This document shows positions 11,901 through 26,900 of a stretch of DNA of 64,000 bases, in pieces. Below the pieces are notes generated by a model. It worked only from the letters and a program-made list of their open reading frames with translations. It made no database searches and had not been told where the DNA came from. The stretch comes from Pteria penguin (Eukaryota > Mollusca > Bivalvia > Pterioida > Pteriidae): assembly GCA_035048485.1 (NCBI GenBank), contig CM068582.1, forward strand, positions 18,859,570 to 18,923,569, read 5' to 3'. Every line of letters begins with the position of its first letter. Positions within the stretch are counted from its first letter, which is position 1. The translations under genes were made by a program, and so were the position numbers.

Positions 11901-14900
11901 TCACATGAAAGGTGAGGTCAAGACCTTTCCACTGATACCAAATTTGATAGGGTTTGTAGGTTTTAAGGGTCTTTATTAAAGAAAAACGGGTTTCAAGAAG
12001 AAAATCTGCTTTGTTTACAGATAAAAAAGGGTTATAACTCTGTGGGATCGAAAGATAGAATTCTACAAGTGGTATTACATGAAAGGTGAGGTCAAGACCT
12101 TTCCACTGATTCCGAATTTGGTAGGGTTTGGTAGGGTTTAAGGGTCTTTATTAAAGAAAAACCGGTTTAAAGGGGAAAATCTCCTTTGTTTACAAATAAA
12201 AAAGGGTTATAACTCTGTGGGATCGAAAGATAGAATTCTACAAGTGGTATCACATGAAAGGTGAGGTCAAGACCTTTCCACTGATACCAAATTTGATAGG
12301 GTTTGTAGGGTTTAAGGGTCTTTATTAAAGAAAAACGGGTTTCAAGGGGAAAATCTCATTTGTTTACAAATAAAAAAGGGTTATAACTCTGTGGGATCGA
12401 AAGATAGAATTCTACAAGTGGTATCACATGAAAGGTGAGGTCAAGACCTTTCCACTGATACCAAATTTGATAGGGTTTGTAGGGTTTAAGGGTCTTTATT
12501 AAAGAAAAACGGGTTTCAAGGGGAAAATCTCCTTTGTTTACAAATAAAAAAGGGTTATAACTCTGTGGGATCGAAAGATAGAATTCTACAAGTGGTATCA
12601 CATGAAAGGTGAGATCAAGACCTTTCCACTGATACCAGATTTCATAGGGTTTGTAGGGTTTAAGGGTCTTTATTAAAAAAAAACGGCTTTCAAAGGGAAA
12701 ATCTCATTGTTTACAAATAAAAAAGGGTTATAACTCTGTGGGATCGAAAGATAGCATTTTAGAAGTGGTATCACATGAAAGGTGAGGTCAAGACCTTTCC
12801 ACTGATACCAAATTTGATAGGGTTTGTAGGGTTTTAGGGTCTTTATTAAAGAAAAACGGGTTTCAAGGGGAAAATCCTCGTTTGTTTACAAATAAAAAAA
12901 GGGTTATAACTCTGTGGGATCGAAAGATAGAATTCTACAAGTGGTATCACATGAAAGGTGAGGTCAAGACCTTTCCACTGATACCAAATTTGATAGGGTT
13001 TGTAGGGTTTAAGGGTCTTTATTAAAGAAAAACGGGTTTCAAAGGGAAAATCTCATTTGTTTACAAATAAAAAAGGGTTATAACTCTGTGGGATCGAAAG
13101 ATAGAATTCTACAAGTGGTATCACATGAAAGGTGAGGTCAAGACCTTTCCACTGATACCAAATTTGATAGGGATACCAAGGGTGAAGACCTTTTCAATGA
13201 TAACAAATTTCATAGGGTTTTTAGGGTTTAAGGGTCTTTATTAAAGAAAAACGGGTTTCAAGGGGAAAATCTCATTTGTTTACAAATAAAAAAGGGTTAT
13301 AACTCTGTGGGATCGAAAGATAGAATTCTACAAGTGGTATCACATGAAAGGTGAGGTCAAGACCTTTCCACTGATACCAAATTTGATACGGTTTCGTAAG
13401 GTTTAGGGGTCTTTATTAAAGAAAAACGGGTTTCAAGGGGAAAATCTCCTTTGTTTACAAATAAAAATAGGGTTATAACTCTGTGGGATCGAAAGATAGA
13501 ATTCTACAAGTGGTATCACATGAAAGGTGAGGTCAAGACCTTTCCACTGATACCAAATTTGATAGGGTTTGTAGGTTTTAAGGGTCTTTATTAAAGAAAA
13601 ACGGGTTTCAAGGGGAAAATCTCCTTTGTTTACAAATAAAAAAGGGTTATAACTCTGTGGGATCGAAAGATAGAATTCTACAAGTGGTATCACATGAAAG
13701 GTGAGGTCAAGACCTTTCCACTGATACCAAATTTGATAGGGTTTGTAGGGTTTAAGGGTCTTTATTAAAGAAAAACGGGTTTCAAGGGGAAAATCTCTTT
13801 TGTTTACAAATAAAAAAGGGTTATAACTCTGTGGGATCGAAAGATAGAATTCTACAAGTGGTATCACATGAAAGGTGAGGTCAAGACCTTTCCACTGATA
13901 CCAAATTTGATAGGGTTTGGTAGGTTTTAAGGGTCTTTATTAAAGAAAAACGGGTTTCAAGGGGAAAATCTCCTTTGTTTACAAAAAAAAAAGGGTTATA
14001 ACTCTGTGGGATCGAAAGATAGAATTCTACAAGTGGTATCACATGAAAGGTGAGGTCAAGACCTTTCCACTGATACCAAATTTGATAGGGTTTCGTAGGG
14101 TTTAAGGGTCTTTATTAAAGAAAAACGGGTTAAAAGGGGAAAATCTACTTTGTTTACAAATAAAAAAAGGGTTATAACTCTGTGGGATCGAAAGATACAA
14201 TTCTACCAGTGGTATCACATGAAAGGTGAGGTCAAGACCTTTCCACTGATACCAAATTTGATAGGGTTTGTAGGGTTTAAGGGTCTTTATTAAAGAAAAA
14301 CGGGTTTCAAAGGGAAAATCTCATTGTTTACAAATAAAAAAGGGTTATAACTCTGTGGGATCGAAAGATAGAATTCTACAAGTGGTATCACATGAAAGGT
14401 GAGGTCAAGACCTTTCCACTGATACCAAATTTGATAGGGTTTGTAGGGTTTAGGGTCTTTATTAAAGAAAAACGGGTTTCAAGGGGAAAATCTCCTTTGT
14501 TTACAAATAAAAAAGGGTTATAACTCTGTGGGATCGAAAGATAGAATTCTACAAGTGGTATCACATGAAAGGTGAGGTCAAGACCTTTCCACTGATACCA
14601 AATTTGATAGGGTTTGTAGGGTTTAAGGGTCTTTATTAAAGAAAAACGGGTTTCAAGGGGAAAATCTCATTTGTTTACAAATAAAAAAGGGTTATAACTC
14701 TGTGGGATCGAAAGATAGAATTCTACAAGTGGTATCACATGAAAGGTGAGGTCAAGACCTTTCCACTGATACCAAATTTGATAGGGTTTGTAGGGTTTAA
14801 GGGTCTTTATTAAAGAAAAACGGGTTTCAAGGGGAAAATCTTCTTTGTTTACAAATAAAAAAGGGTTATAACTCTGTGGGATCGAAAGATAGAATTCTAC

Positions 14901-17900
14901 AAGTGGTATCACATGAAAGGTGAGGTCAAGACCTTTCCACTGATACCAAATTTGATAGGGTTTGTAGGTTTTAAGGGTCTTTATTAAAGAAAAACGGGTT
15001 TCAAGGGGAAAATCTCCTTTGTTTACAAATAAAAAAGGGTTATAACTCTGTGGGATCGAAAGATAGAATTCTACAAGTGGTATCACATGAAAGGTGAGGT
15101 CAAGACCTTTCCACTGATACCAAATTTGATAGGGTTTGTAGGGTTTAAGGGTCTTTATTAAAGAAAAACCGGTTCAAGCGGAAAATCCTCGTTTGTTTAC
15201 AAATAAAAAAAGGGTTATAACTCTGTGGGATCGAAAGATAGAATTCTACAAGTGGTATCACATGAAAGGTGAGGTCAAGACCTTTCCACTGATACCAAAT
15301 TTGATAGGGTTTGTAGGGTTTAAGGGTCTTTATTAAAGAAAAACGGGTTTCAAAGGGAAAATCTCATTGTTTACAAATAAAAAAGGGTTATAACTCTGTG
15401 GGATCGAAAGATAGAATTCTACAAGTGGTATCACATGAAAGGTGAGGTCAAGACCTTTCCACTGATACCAAATTTGATAGGGATACCAAGGGTGAAGACC
15501 TTTTCAATGATAAGAAATTTCATAGGGTTTTTAGGGTTTAAGGGTCTTTATTAAAGAAAAACGGGTTTCAAAGGGAAAATCTCATTGTTTACAAATAAAA
15601 AAGGGTTATAACTCTGTGGGATCGAAAGATAGAATTCTACAAGTGGTATCACATGAAAGGTGAGGTCAAGACCTTTCCACTGATACCAAATTTGATAGGG
15701 TTTGTAGGGTTTAAGGGTCTTTATTAAAGAAAAACGGGTTTCAAGGGGAAAATCTCCTTTGTTTACAAATAAAAAAGGGTTATAACTCTGTGGGATCGAA
15801 AGATAGAATTCTACAAGTGGTATCACATGAAAGGTGAGGTCAAGACCTTTCCACTGATACCAAATTTGATAGGGTTTGTAGGTTTTAAGGGTCTTTATTA
15901 AAGAAAAACGGGTTTCAAGGGGAAAATCTCCTTTGTTTACAAATAAAAAAGGGTTATAACTCTGTGGGATCGAAAGATAGAATTCTACAAGTGGTATCAC
16001 ATGAAAGGTGAGGTCAAGACCTTTCCACTGATACCAAATTTGATAGGGTTTGTAGGGTTTAAGGGTCTTTATTAAAGAAAAACGGGTTACAAGGGGAAAA
16101 TCTCATTTGTTTACAAATAAAAAAGGGTTATAACTCTGTGGGATCGAAAGATAGAATTCTACAAGTGGTATCACATGAAAGGTGAGGTCAAGACCTTTCC
16201 ACTGATACCAAATTTGATAGGGTTTGTAGGGTTAAGGGTCTTTATTAAAGAAAAACGGGTTTCAAAGGGAAAATCTCCTTTGTTTACAAATAAAAAAGGG
16301 TTATAACTCTGTGGGATCGAAAGATAGAATTCTACAAGTGGTATCACATGAAAGGTGAGGTCAAGACCTTTCCACTGATACCAAATTTGATAGGGTTTGG
16401 TAGGTTTTAAGGGTCTTTATTAAAGAAAAACGGGTTTCAAGGGGAAAATCTCCTTTGTTTACAAATAAAAAAAGGGTTATAACTCTGTGGGATCGAAAGA
16501 TAGAATTCTACAAGTGGTATCACATGAAAGGTGAGGTCAAGACCTTTCCACTGATACCAAATTTGATAGGGTTTGTAGGGTTTAAGGGTCTTTATTAAAG
16601 AAAAACCGGTTAAAGGGGAAATCTCGTTTGTTTACAAATAAAAAAAGGGTTATAACTCTGTGGGATCGAAAGATAGAATTCTACAAGTGGTATCACATGA
16701 AAGGTGAGGTCAAGACCTTTCCACTGATACCAAATTTGATAGGGTTTGTAGGGTTTAAGGGTCTTTATTAAAGAAAAACGGGTTTCAAAGGGAAAATCTC
16801 TTTGTTTACAAATAAAAAAGGGTTATAACTCTGTGGGATCGAAAGATAGAATTCTACAAGTGGTATCACATGAAAGGTGAGGTCAAGACCTTTCCACTGA
16901 TACCAAATTTGATAGGGTTTGTAGGGTTTAGGGGTCTTTATTAAAGAAAAACGGGTTTCAAGGGGAAAATCTCCTTTGTTTACAAATAAAAAAGGGTTAT
17001 AACTCTGTGGGATCGAAAGATAGAATTCTACAAGTGGTATCACATGAAAGGTGAGGTCAAGACCTTTCCACTGATACCAAATTTGATAGGGTTTGTAGGG
17101 TTTAAGGGTCTTTATTAAAGAAAAACGGGTTTCAAGGGGAAAATCTCATTTGTTTACAAATAAAAAAGGGTTATAACTCTGTGGTATCACATGAAAGGTG
17201 AGGTCAAGACCTTTCCACTGATACCAAATTTGATAGGGTTTGGTAGGTTTTAAGGGTCTTTATTAAAGAAAAACGGGTTTCAAGAGGAAAATCTCCTTTG
17301 TTTACAAATAAAAAAGGGTTATAACTCTGTGGGATCGAAAGATAGAATTCTACAAGTGGTATCACATGAAAGGTGAGGTCAAGACCTTTCCACTGATACC
17401 AAATTTGATAGGGTTTGTAGGTTTTAAGGGTCTTTATTAAAGAAAAACGGGTTTCAAGGGGAAAATCTCCTTTGTTTACAAATAAAAAAGGGTTATAACT
17501 CTGTGGGATCGAAAGATAGAATTCTACAAGTGGTATCACATGAAAGGTGAGGTCAAGACCTTTCCACTGATACCAAATTTGATAGGGTTTGTAGGGTTTA
17601 AGGGTCTTTATTAAAGAAAAACCGGTTAAAGGGGAAATCCTCGTTTGTTTACAAATAAAAAAAGGGTTATAACTCTGTGGGATCGAAAGATAGAATTCTA
17701 CAAGTGGTATCACATAAAAGGTGAGGTCAAGACCTTTCCACTGATACCATATTTGATGGGCTTTGTAGGGTTTAAGGGGTCTTTCTTATAGAAAAACGGG
17801 TTTCAAGGGGAAAATCTCTCTTGTTTACAAATAAAAAAGGGTTATAACTCTGTGGGATCGAAAGATAGAATTCCACAAGTGGTATCACATGAAAGGTGAG

Positions 17901-20900
17901 GTCAAGACCTTTCCACTGATACCAAATTTGATAGGGTTTGTAGGGTTTAAGGGTCTTTATTAAAGAAAAACGGGTTTCAAGGGGAAAATCTCCTTTGTTT
18001 ACAAATAAAAAAGGGTTATAACTCTGTGGGATCGAAAGATAGAATTCTACAAGTGGTATCACATGAAAGGTGAGGTCAAGACCTTTCCACTGATACCAAA
18101 TTTGATAGGGTTTGTAGGGTTTAAGGGTCCTTTATTAAAGAAAAACGGGTTTCAAGGGGAAAATCTCTTTTGTTTACAAATAAAAAAGGGTTATAACTCT
18201 GTGGGATCGAAAGATAGAATTCTACAAGTGGTATCACATGAAAGGTGAGGTCAAGACCTTTCCACTGATACCAAATTTGATAGGGTTTGTAGGGTTTAAG
18301 GGTCTTTATTAAAGAAAAACGGGTTTAAAGGGAAAATCTCCTTTGTTTACAAATAAAAAAAGGGTTATAACTCTGTGGGATCGAAAGATAGAATTCTACA
18401 AGTGGTATCACATGAAAGGTGAGGTCAAGACCTTTCCACTGATACCAAATTTGATAGGGTTTGTAGGGTTTAAGGGTCTTTCTTAAAGAAAAACGGGTTT
18501 CAAGGAGAAAATCTCATTTGTTTACAAATAAAAAAGGGTTATAACTCTGTGGGATCGAAAGATAGAATTCTACAAGTGGTATCACATGAAAGGTGAGGTC
18601 AAGACCTTTCCACTGATACCAAATTTGATAGGGATACCAAGGGTGAAGACCTTTTCAATGATAACAAATTTCATAGGGTTTTTAGGGTTTAAGGGTCTTT
18701 ATTAAAGAAAAAGGGGTTTCAAAGGGAAAATCTCATTGTTTACAAATAAAAAAGGGTTATAACTCTGTGGGATCGAAAGATACAATTCTACAAGTGGTAT
18801 CACATGAAAGGTGAGGTCAAGACCTTTCCACTGATACCAAATTTGATAGGGTTTGTAGGGTTTAAGGGTCTTTATTAAAGAAAAACGGGTTTCAAGGGGA
18901 AAATCTCCTTTGTTTACAAATAAAAAAGGGTTATAACTCTGTGGGATCGAAAGATAGAATTCTACAAGTGGTATCACATGAAAGGTGAGGTCAAGACCTT
19001 TCCACTGATACCAAATTTGATAGGGTTTGTAGGTTTTAAGGGTCTTTATTAAAGAAAAACGGGTTTCAAGGGGAAAATCTCCTTTGTTTACAAAAAAAGG
19101 GTTATAACTCTGTGGGATCGAAAGATAGAATTCTACAAGTGGTATCACATGAAAGGTGAGGTCAAGACCTTTCCACTGATACCAAATTTGATAGGGTTTG
19201 TAGGGTTTAAGGGTCTTTATTAAAGAAAAACGGGTTTCAAAGGGAAAATCTCATTTGTTTACAAATAAAAAAGGGTTATAACTCTGTGGGATCGAAAGAT
19301 AGAATTCTACAAGTGGTATCACATGAAAGGTGAGGTCAAGACCTTTCCACTGATACCAAATTTGATAGGGTTTGTAGGGTTTTAGGGTCTTTATTAAAGA
19401 AAAACGGGTTTCAAAGGGAAAATCTCCTTTGTTTACAAATAAAAAAGGGTTATAACTCTGTGGGATCGAAAGATAGAATTCTACAAGTGGTATCACATGA
19501 AAGGTGAGGTCAAGACCTTTCCACTGATACCAAATTTGATAGGGTTTGTAGGTTTGAAGGGTCTTTATTAAAGAAAAACGGGTTTCAAGGGGAAAATCTC
19601 CTTTGTTTACAAATAAAAAAAGGGTTATAACTCTGTGGGATCGAAAGATAGAATTCTACAAGTGGTATCACATGAAAGGTGAGGTCAAGACCTTTCCACT
19701 GATACCAAATTTGATAGGGTTTGTGGGGTTTAAGGGTCTTTATTAAAGAAAAAACCGGTTAAAGGGGAAATTCTCGTTTGTTTACAAATAAAAAAAGTGC
19801 TATAACTCTGTGGGATCGAAAGATAGAATTCTACAAGTGGTATCACATGAAAGGTGAGGTCAAGACCTTTCCACTGATACCAAATTTGATAGGGTTTGTA
19901 GGGTTTAAGGGTCTTTATTAAAGAAAAACGGGTTTCAAGGGGAAAATCTCCTTTGTTTACAAATAAAAAAAGGGTTATAACTCTGTGGGATCGAAAGATA
20001 GAATTCTACAAGTGGTATCACATGAAAGGTGAGGTCAAGACCTTTCCACTGATACCAAATTTGATAGGGTTTGTAGGGTTTAAGGGTCTTTATTAAAGAA
20101 AAACCGGTTAAAGGGGAAAATCCTCCTTTGTTTACAAATAAAAAAAGGGTTATAACTCTGTGGGATCGAAAGATAGAATTCTACAAGTGGTATCACATGA
20201 AAGGTGAGGTCAAGACCTTTCCACTGATACCAAATTTGATAGGGTTTGTAGGGTTTAAGGGTCTTTATTAAAGAAAAACGGGTTTCAAAGGGAAAATCTC
20301 ATTGTTTACAAATAAAAAAAGGGTTATAACTCTGTGGGATCGAAAGATAGAATTCTACAAGTGGTATCACATGAAAGGTGAGGTCAAGACCTTTCCACTG
20401 ATACCAAATTTGATAGGGTTTGTAGGGTTTAAGGGTCTTTATTAAAGAAAAACGGGTTTCAAGGGGAAAATCTCATTTGTTTACAAATAAAAAAGGGTTA
20501 TAACTCTGTGGGATCGAAAGATAGAATTCTACAAGTGGTATCACATGAAAGGTGAGGTCAAGACCTTTCCACTGATACCAAATTTGATAGGGTTTGTAGG
20601 GTTTAAGGGTCTTTATTAAAGAAAAACGGGTTTCAAGGGGAAAATCTCCTTTGTTTACAAATAAAAAAGGGTTATAACTCTGTGGGATCGAAAGATAGAA
20701 TTCTACAAGTGGTATCACATGAAAGGTGAGGTCAAGACCTTTCCACTGATACCAAATTTGATAGGGTTTGTAGGGTTTAAGGGTCTTTATTAAAGAAAAA
20801 CGGGTTTCAAAGGGAAAATCTCATTGTTTACAAATAAAAAAGGGTTATAACTCTGTGGGATCGAAAGATAGAATTCTACAAGTGGTATCACATGAAAGGT

Positions 20901-23900
20901 GAGGTCAAGACCTTTCCACTGATACCAAATTTGATAGGGTTTGTAGGTTTTAAGGGTCTTTATTAAAGAAAAACGGGTTTCAAGGGGAAAATCTCCTTTG
21001 TTTACAAATAAAAAAGGGTTATAACTCTGTGGGATCGAAAGATAGAATTCTACAAGTGGTATCACATGAAAGGTGAGGTCAAGACCTTTCCACTGATACC
21101 AAATTTGATAGGGTTTGTAGGTTTTAAGGGTCTTTATTAAAGAAAAACGGGTTTCAAGGGGAAAATCTCCTTTGTTTACAAATAAAAAAGGGTTATAACT
21201 CTGTGGGATCGAAAGATAGAATTCTACAAGTGGTATCACATGAAAGGTGAGGTCAAGACCTTTCCACTGATACCAAATTTGATAGGGTTTGTAGGGTTTA
21301 AGGGTCTTTATTAAAGAAAAACGGGTTTCAAAGGGAAAATCTCATTTGTTTACAAATAAAAAAGGGTTATAACTCTGTGGGATCGAAAGATAGAATTCTA
21401 CAAGTGGTATCACATGAAAGGTGAGGTCAAGACCTTTCCACTGATACCAAATTTGATAGGGTTTGTAGGGTTTAAGGGTCTTTATTAAAGAAAAACCGGT
21501 TTCATGAGAAAATCTCCTTTGTTTACAAATAAAAAAGGGTTATAACTCTGTGGGATCGAAAGATAGAATTCTACAAGTGGTATCACATGAAAGGTGAGGT
21601 CAAGACCTTTCCACTGATACCAAATTTGATAGGGTTTGTAGGGTTTAAGGGTCTTTATTAAAGAAAAACGGGTTTCAAGGGGAAAATCTCCTTTGTTTAC
21701 AAATAAAAAAGGGTTATAACTCTGTGGGATCGAAATATAGAATTCTACAAGTGGTATCACATGAAAGGTGAGGTCAAGACCTTTCCACTGATACCAAATT
21801 TGATAGGGTTTGTAGGTTTGAAGGGTCTTTATTAAAGGAAAACGGGTTTCAAGGGGAAAATCTCAATTGTTTACAAATTAAAAAAAGGGTTATAACTCTG
21901 TGGGATCGAAAGATAGAATTCTACAAGTGGTATCACATGAAAGGTGAGGTCAAGACCTTTCCACTGATACCAAATTTGATAGGGTTTGTAGGGTTTAAGG
22001 GTCTTTATTAAAGAAAAACCGGTTAAAGGGGAAATCCTCGTTTGTTTACAAATAAAAAAAGGGTTATAACTCTGTGGGATCGAAAGATAGAATTCTACAA
22101 GTGGTATCACATGAAAGGTGAGGTCAAGACCTTTCCACTGATACCAAATTTGATAGGGTTTGTAGGGTTTAAGGGTCTTTATTAAAGAAAAACGGGTTTC
22201 AAGGGGAAAATCTCATTGTTTACAAATAAAAAAGGGTTATAACTCTGTGGGATCGAAAGATAGAATTCTACAAGTGGTATCACATGAAAGGTGAGGTCAA
22301 GACCTTTCCACTGATACCAAATTTGATAGGGTTTGTAGGGTTTAGGGGTCTTTATTAAAGAAAAACGGGTTTCAAGGGGAAAATCTCCTTTGTTTACAAA
22401 TAAAAAAGGGTTATAACTCTGTGGGATCGAAAGATAGAATTCTACAAGTGGTATCACATGAAAGGTGAGGTCAAGACCTTTCCACTGATACCAAATTTGA
22501 TAGGGTTTGTAGGGTTTAAGGGTCTTTATTAAAGAAAAACGGGTTTCAAGGGGAGAATCCTCATTTGTTTACAAATAAAAAAGGGTTATAACTTTGTGGT
22601 ATCACATGAAAGGTGAGGTCAAGACCTTCCCACTGATACCAAATTTGATAGGGTTTGTGGGGTTTAAGGGTCTTTATTAATTAAAAAAGGGATTCAAGGG
22701 GAAAATCTTCTTTGTTTACAAATAAAAAAGGGTTATAACTCTGTGGGATCGAAAGATAGAATTCTACAAGTGGTATCACATGAAAGGTGAGGTCAAGACC
22801 TTTCAACTGATGCCAAATTTGGTCGGGTTTGTAGGGTTTAAGGGTCTTTATTAAAGAAAAACGGGTTTCAAAGGGAAAATCTCATTGTTTACAAATAAAA
22901 AAGGGTTATAACTCTGTGGGATCGAAAGATAGAATTCTACAAGTGGTATCACATGAAAGGTGAGGTCAAGACCTTTCCACTGATACCAAATTTCATAGGG
23001 TTTGTAGGGTTTAGGGGTCTTTATTAAAGAAAAACGGGTTTCAAGGGGAAAATCTCCTTTGTTTACTAATAAAAAACGGTTATAACTCTGTGGGATCGAA
23101 AGATAGAATTCTACAAGTGGTATCACATGAAAGGTGAGGTCAAGACCTTTCCACTGATACCAAATTTGATAGGGTTTGTAGGTTTGAAGGGTCTTTATTA
23201 AAGAAAAACGGGCTTCAAGGGGAAAATCTCATTTGTTTACAAATAAAAAAGGGTTATAACTCTGTGGGATCGAAAGATAGAATTCTACAAGTGGTATCAC
23301 ATGAAAGGTGAGGTCAAGACCTTTCCACTGATACCAAATTTGATAGGGTTTGTAGGGTTTAAGGGTCTTTATTAAAGAAAAACGGCTTCCAAAGGGAAAA
23401 TCTCATTGTTTACAAATAAAAAAGGGTTATAACTCTGTGGGATCGAAAGATAGAATTCTACAAGTGGTATCACATGAAAGGTGAGGTCAAGACCTTTCCA
23501 CTGATACCAAATTTGATAGGGTTTGTAGGGTTTAAGGGTCTTTATTAAAGAAAAACCGGTTACAGGGGAAAATCCTCGTTTGTTTACAAATAAAAAAAGG
23601 GTTATAACTCTGTGGGATCGAAAGATAGAATTCTACAAGTGGTATCACATGAAAGGTGAGGTCAAGACCTTTCCACTGATACCAAATTTGATAGGGTTTG
23701 TAGGGTTTAAGGGTCTTTATTAAAGAAAAACGGGTTTCAAAGGGAAAATCTCATTGTTTACAAATAAAAAAGGGTTATAACTCTGTGGGATCGAAAGATA
23801 GAATTCTACAAGTGGTATCACATGAAAGGTGAGGTCAAGACCTTTCCACTGATACCAAATTTGATAGGGTTTGTAGGGTTTAAGGGTCTTTATTAAAGAA

Positions 23901-26900
23901 AAACGGGTTTCAAGGGGAAAATCTTCTTTGTTTACAAATAAAAAAGGGTTATAACTCTGTGGGATCGAAAGATAGAATTCTACAAGTGGTATCACATGAA
24001 AGGTGAGGTCAAGACCTTTCAACTGATACCAAATTTGATAGGGTTTGTAGGGTTTAAGGGTCTTTATTAAAGAAAAACGGCTTCCAAAGGGAAAATCTCA
24101 TTGTTTACTAATAAAAAAGAGTTATAACTCTGTGGGATCGAAAGATAGAATTCTACAAGTGGTATCACATGAAAGGTGAGGTCAAGACCTTTCCACTGAT
24201 ACCAAATTTGATAGGGTTTGTAGGGTTTAAGGGTCTTTATTAAAGAAAAACCGGTTACAGGGGAAAATACCCGTTTGTTTACAAATAAAAAAAGGGTTAT
24301 AATTCTGTGGGATCGAAAGATAGCATTCTACAAGTGGTATCACATGAAAGGTGAGGTCAAGACCTTTCCACTGATACCAAATTTGATAGGGTTTGTAGGG
24401 TTTAAGGGTCTTTATTAAAGAAAAACGGGTTTCAAGGGGAAAATCTCCTTTGTTTACAAATAAAAAAGGGTTATAACTCTGTGGGATCGAAAGATAGAAT
24501 TCTACAAGTGGTATCACATGAAAGGTGAGGTCAAGACCTTTCCATTGATACCAAATTTGATAGGGGTTGTAGGTTTGAAGGGTCTTTATTAAAGAAAAAC
24601 GGGTTTCAATGGGAAAATCTCAATTGTTTACAAATAAAAAAGGGTTATAACTCTGTGGGATCGAAAGATAGAATTCTACAAGTGGTATCACATGACAGGA
24701 GAGGTGAAGACCTTTTCACTGATACCAAATTTGATAGGGTTTGTAGGGTTTGAAGGGTCTTTATTAAAGAAAAACGGCTTCCAAAGGGAAAATCTCATTG
24801 TTTACTAATAAAAAAGAGTTATAACTCTGTGGGATCGAAAGATAGAATTCTACAAGTGGTATCACATGAAAGGTGAGGTCAAGACCTTTCCACTGATACC
24901 AAATTTGATAGGGTTTGGTAGGTTTTAAGGGTCTTTATTAAAGAAAAACTGGTTTCAAGGGGAAAATCTCCTTTGTTTACAAATAAAAAAAGGGTTATAA
25001 CTCTGTGGGATCGAAAGATAGAATTCTACAAGTGGTATCACATGAAAGGTGAGGTCAAGACCTTTCCACTGATACCAAATTTGATAGGGTTTGTAGGGTT
25101 TAAGGGTCTTTATTAAAGAAAAACCGGTTAAAGGGGAAAATCCTCGTTTGTTTACAAATAAAAAAAGGGTTATAACTCTGTGGGATCGAAAGATAGAATT
25201 CTACAAGTGGTATCACATGAAAGGTGAGGTCAAGACCTTTCCACTGATACCAAATTTGATAGGGTTTGTAGGGTTTAAGGGTCTTTATTAAAGAAAAACG
25301 GGTTTCAAGGGGAAAATCTCATTTGTTTACAAATAAAAAAGGGTTATAACTCTGTGGGATCGAAAGATAGAATTCTACAAGTGGTATCACATGAAAGGTG
25401 AGGTCAAGACCTTTCCACTGATACCAAATTTGATAGGGTTTGTAGGGTTTAAGGGTCTTTATTAAAGAAAAACGGGTTTCAAGGGGAGAATCCTCATTTG
25501 TTTACAAATAAAAAAGGGTTATAACTTTGTGGTATCACATGAAAGGTGAGGTCAAGACCTTTCCACTGATACCAAATTTGATAGGGTTTGTGGGGTTTAA
25601 GGGTCTTTATTAAAGAAAAACGGGTTTCAAGGGGAAAATCTCATTTGTTTACAAATAAAAAAGGGTTATAACTCTGTGGTATCACATGAAAGGTGAGGTC
25701 AAGACCTTTCCACTGATACCAAATTTGATAGGGTTTGTAGGGTTTAAGGGTCTTTATTAAAGAAAAACGGGTTTCAAGGGGAAAATCTTCTTTGTTTACA
25801 AATAAAAAAGGGTTATAACTCTGTGGGATCGAAAGATAGAATTCTACAAGTGGTATCACATGAAAGGTGAGGTCAAGACCTTTCCACTGATACCAAATTT
25901 GATAGGGTTTGTAGGGTTTAAGGGTCTTTATTAAAGAAAAACGGGTTTCAAGGGGAAAATCTCCTTTGTTTACAAATAAAAAAGGGTTATAACTCTGTGG
26001 GATCGAAAGATAGAATTCTACAAGTGGTATCACATGAAAGGTGAGGTCAAGACCTTTCCACTGATACCAAATTTGATAGGGTTTGTAGGTTTTAAGGGTC
26101 TTTATTAAAGAAAAACGGGTTTCAAGGGGAAAATCTCCTTTGTTTACAAAAAAAGGGTTATAACTCTGTGGGATCGAAAGATAGAATTCTACAAGTGGTA
26201 TCACATGAAAGGTGAGGTCAAGACCTTTCCACTGATACCAAATTTGATAGGGTTTGTAGGGTTTAAGGGTCTTTATTAAAGAAAAACGGGTTTCAAGGGG
26301 AAAATCTCCTTTGTTTACAAATAAAAAAGGGTTATAACTCTGTGGGATCGAAAGATAGAATTCTACAAGTGGTATCACATGAAAGGTGAGGTCAAGACCT
26401 TTCCACTGATACCAAATTTGATAGGGTTTGTAGGGTTTAAGGGTCTTTATTAAAGAAAAACGGGTTTCAAGGGGAAAATCTCATTTGTTTACAAATAAAA
26501 AAGGGTTATAACTCTGTGGGATCGAAAGATAGAATTCTACAAGTGGTATCACATGAAAGGTGAGGTCAAGACCTTTCCACTGATACCAAATTTGATAGGG
26601 TTTGGTAGGGTTTAAGGGTCTTTATTAAAGAAAAACGGGTTTCAAGGGGAAATTTCCTTTGTTTACAAATAAAAAAGGGTTATAACTCTGTGGGATCGAA
26701 AGATAGAATTCTACAAGTGGTATCACATGAAAGGTGAGGTCAAGACCTTTCCACTGATACCAAATTTGATAGGGTTTGTAGGGTTTAAGGGTCTTTATTA
26801 AAGAAAAACGGGTTTCAAGGGAAAATCTCCTTTGTTTACAAATAAAAAAAGGGTTATAACTCTGTGGGATCGAAAGATAGAATTCTACAAGTGGTATCAC

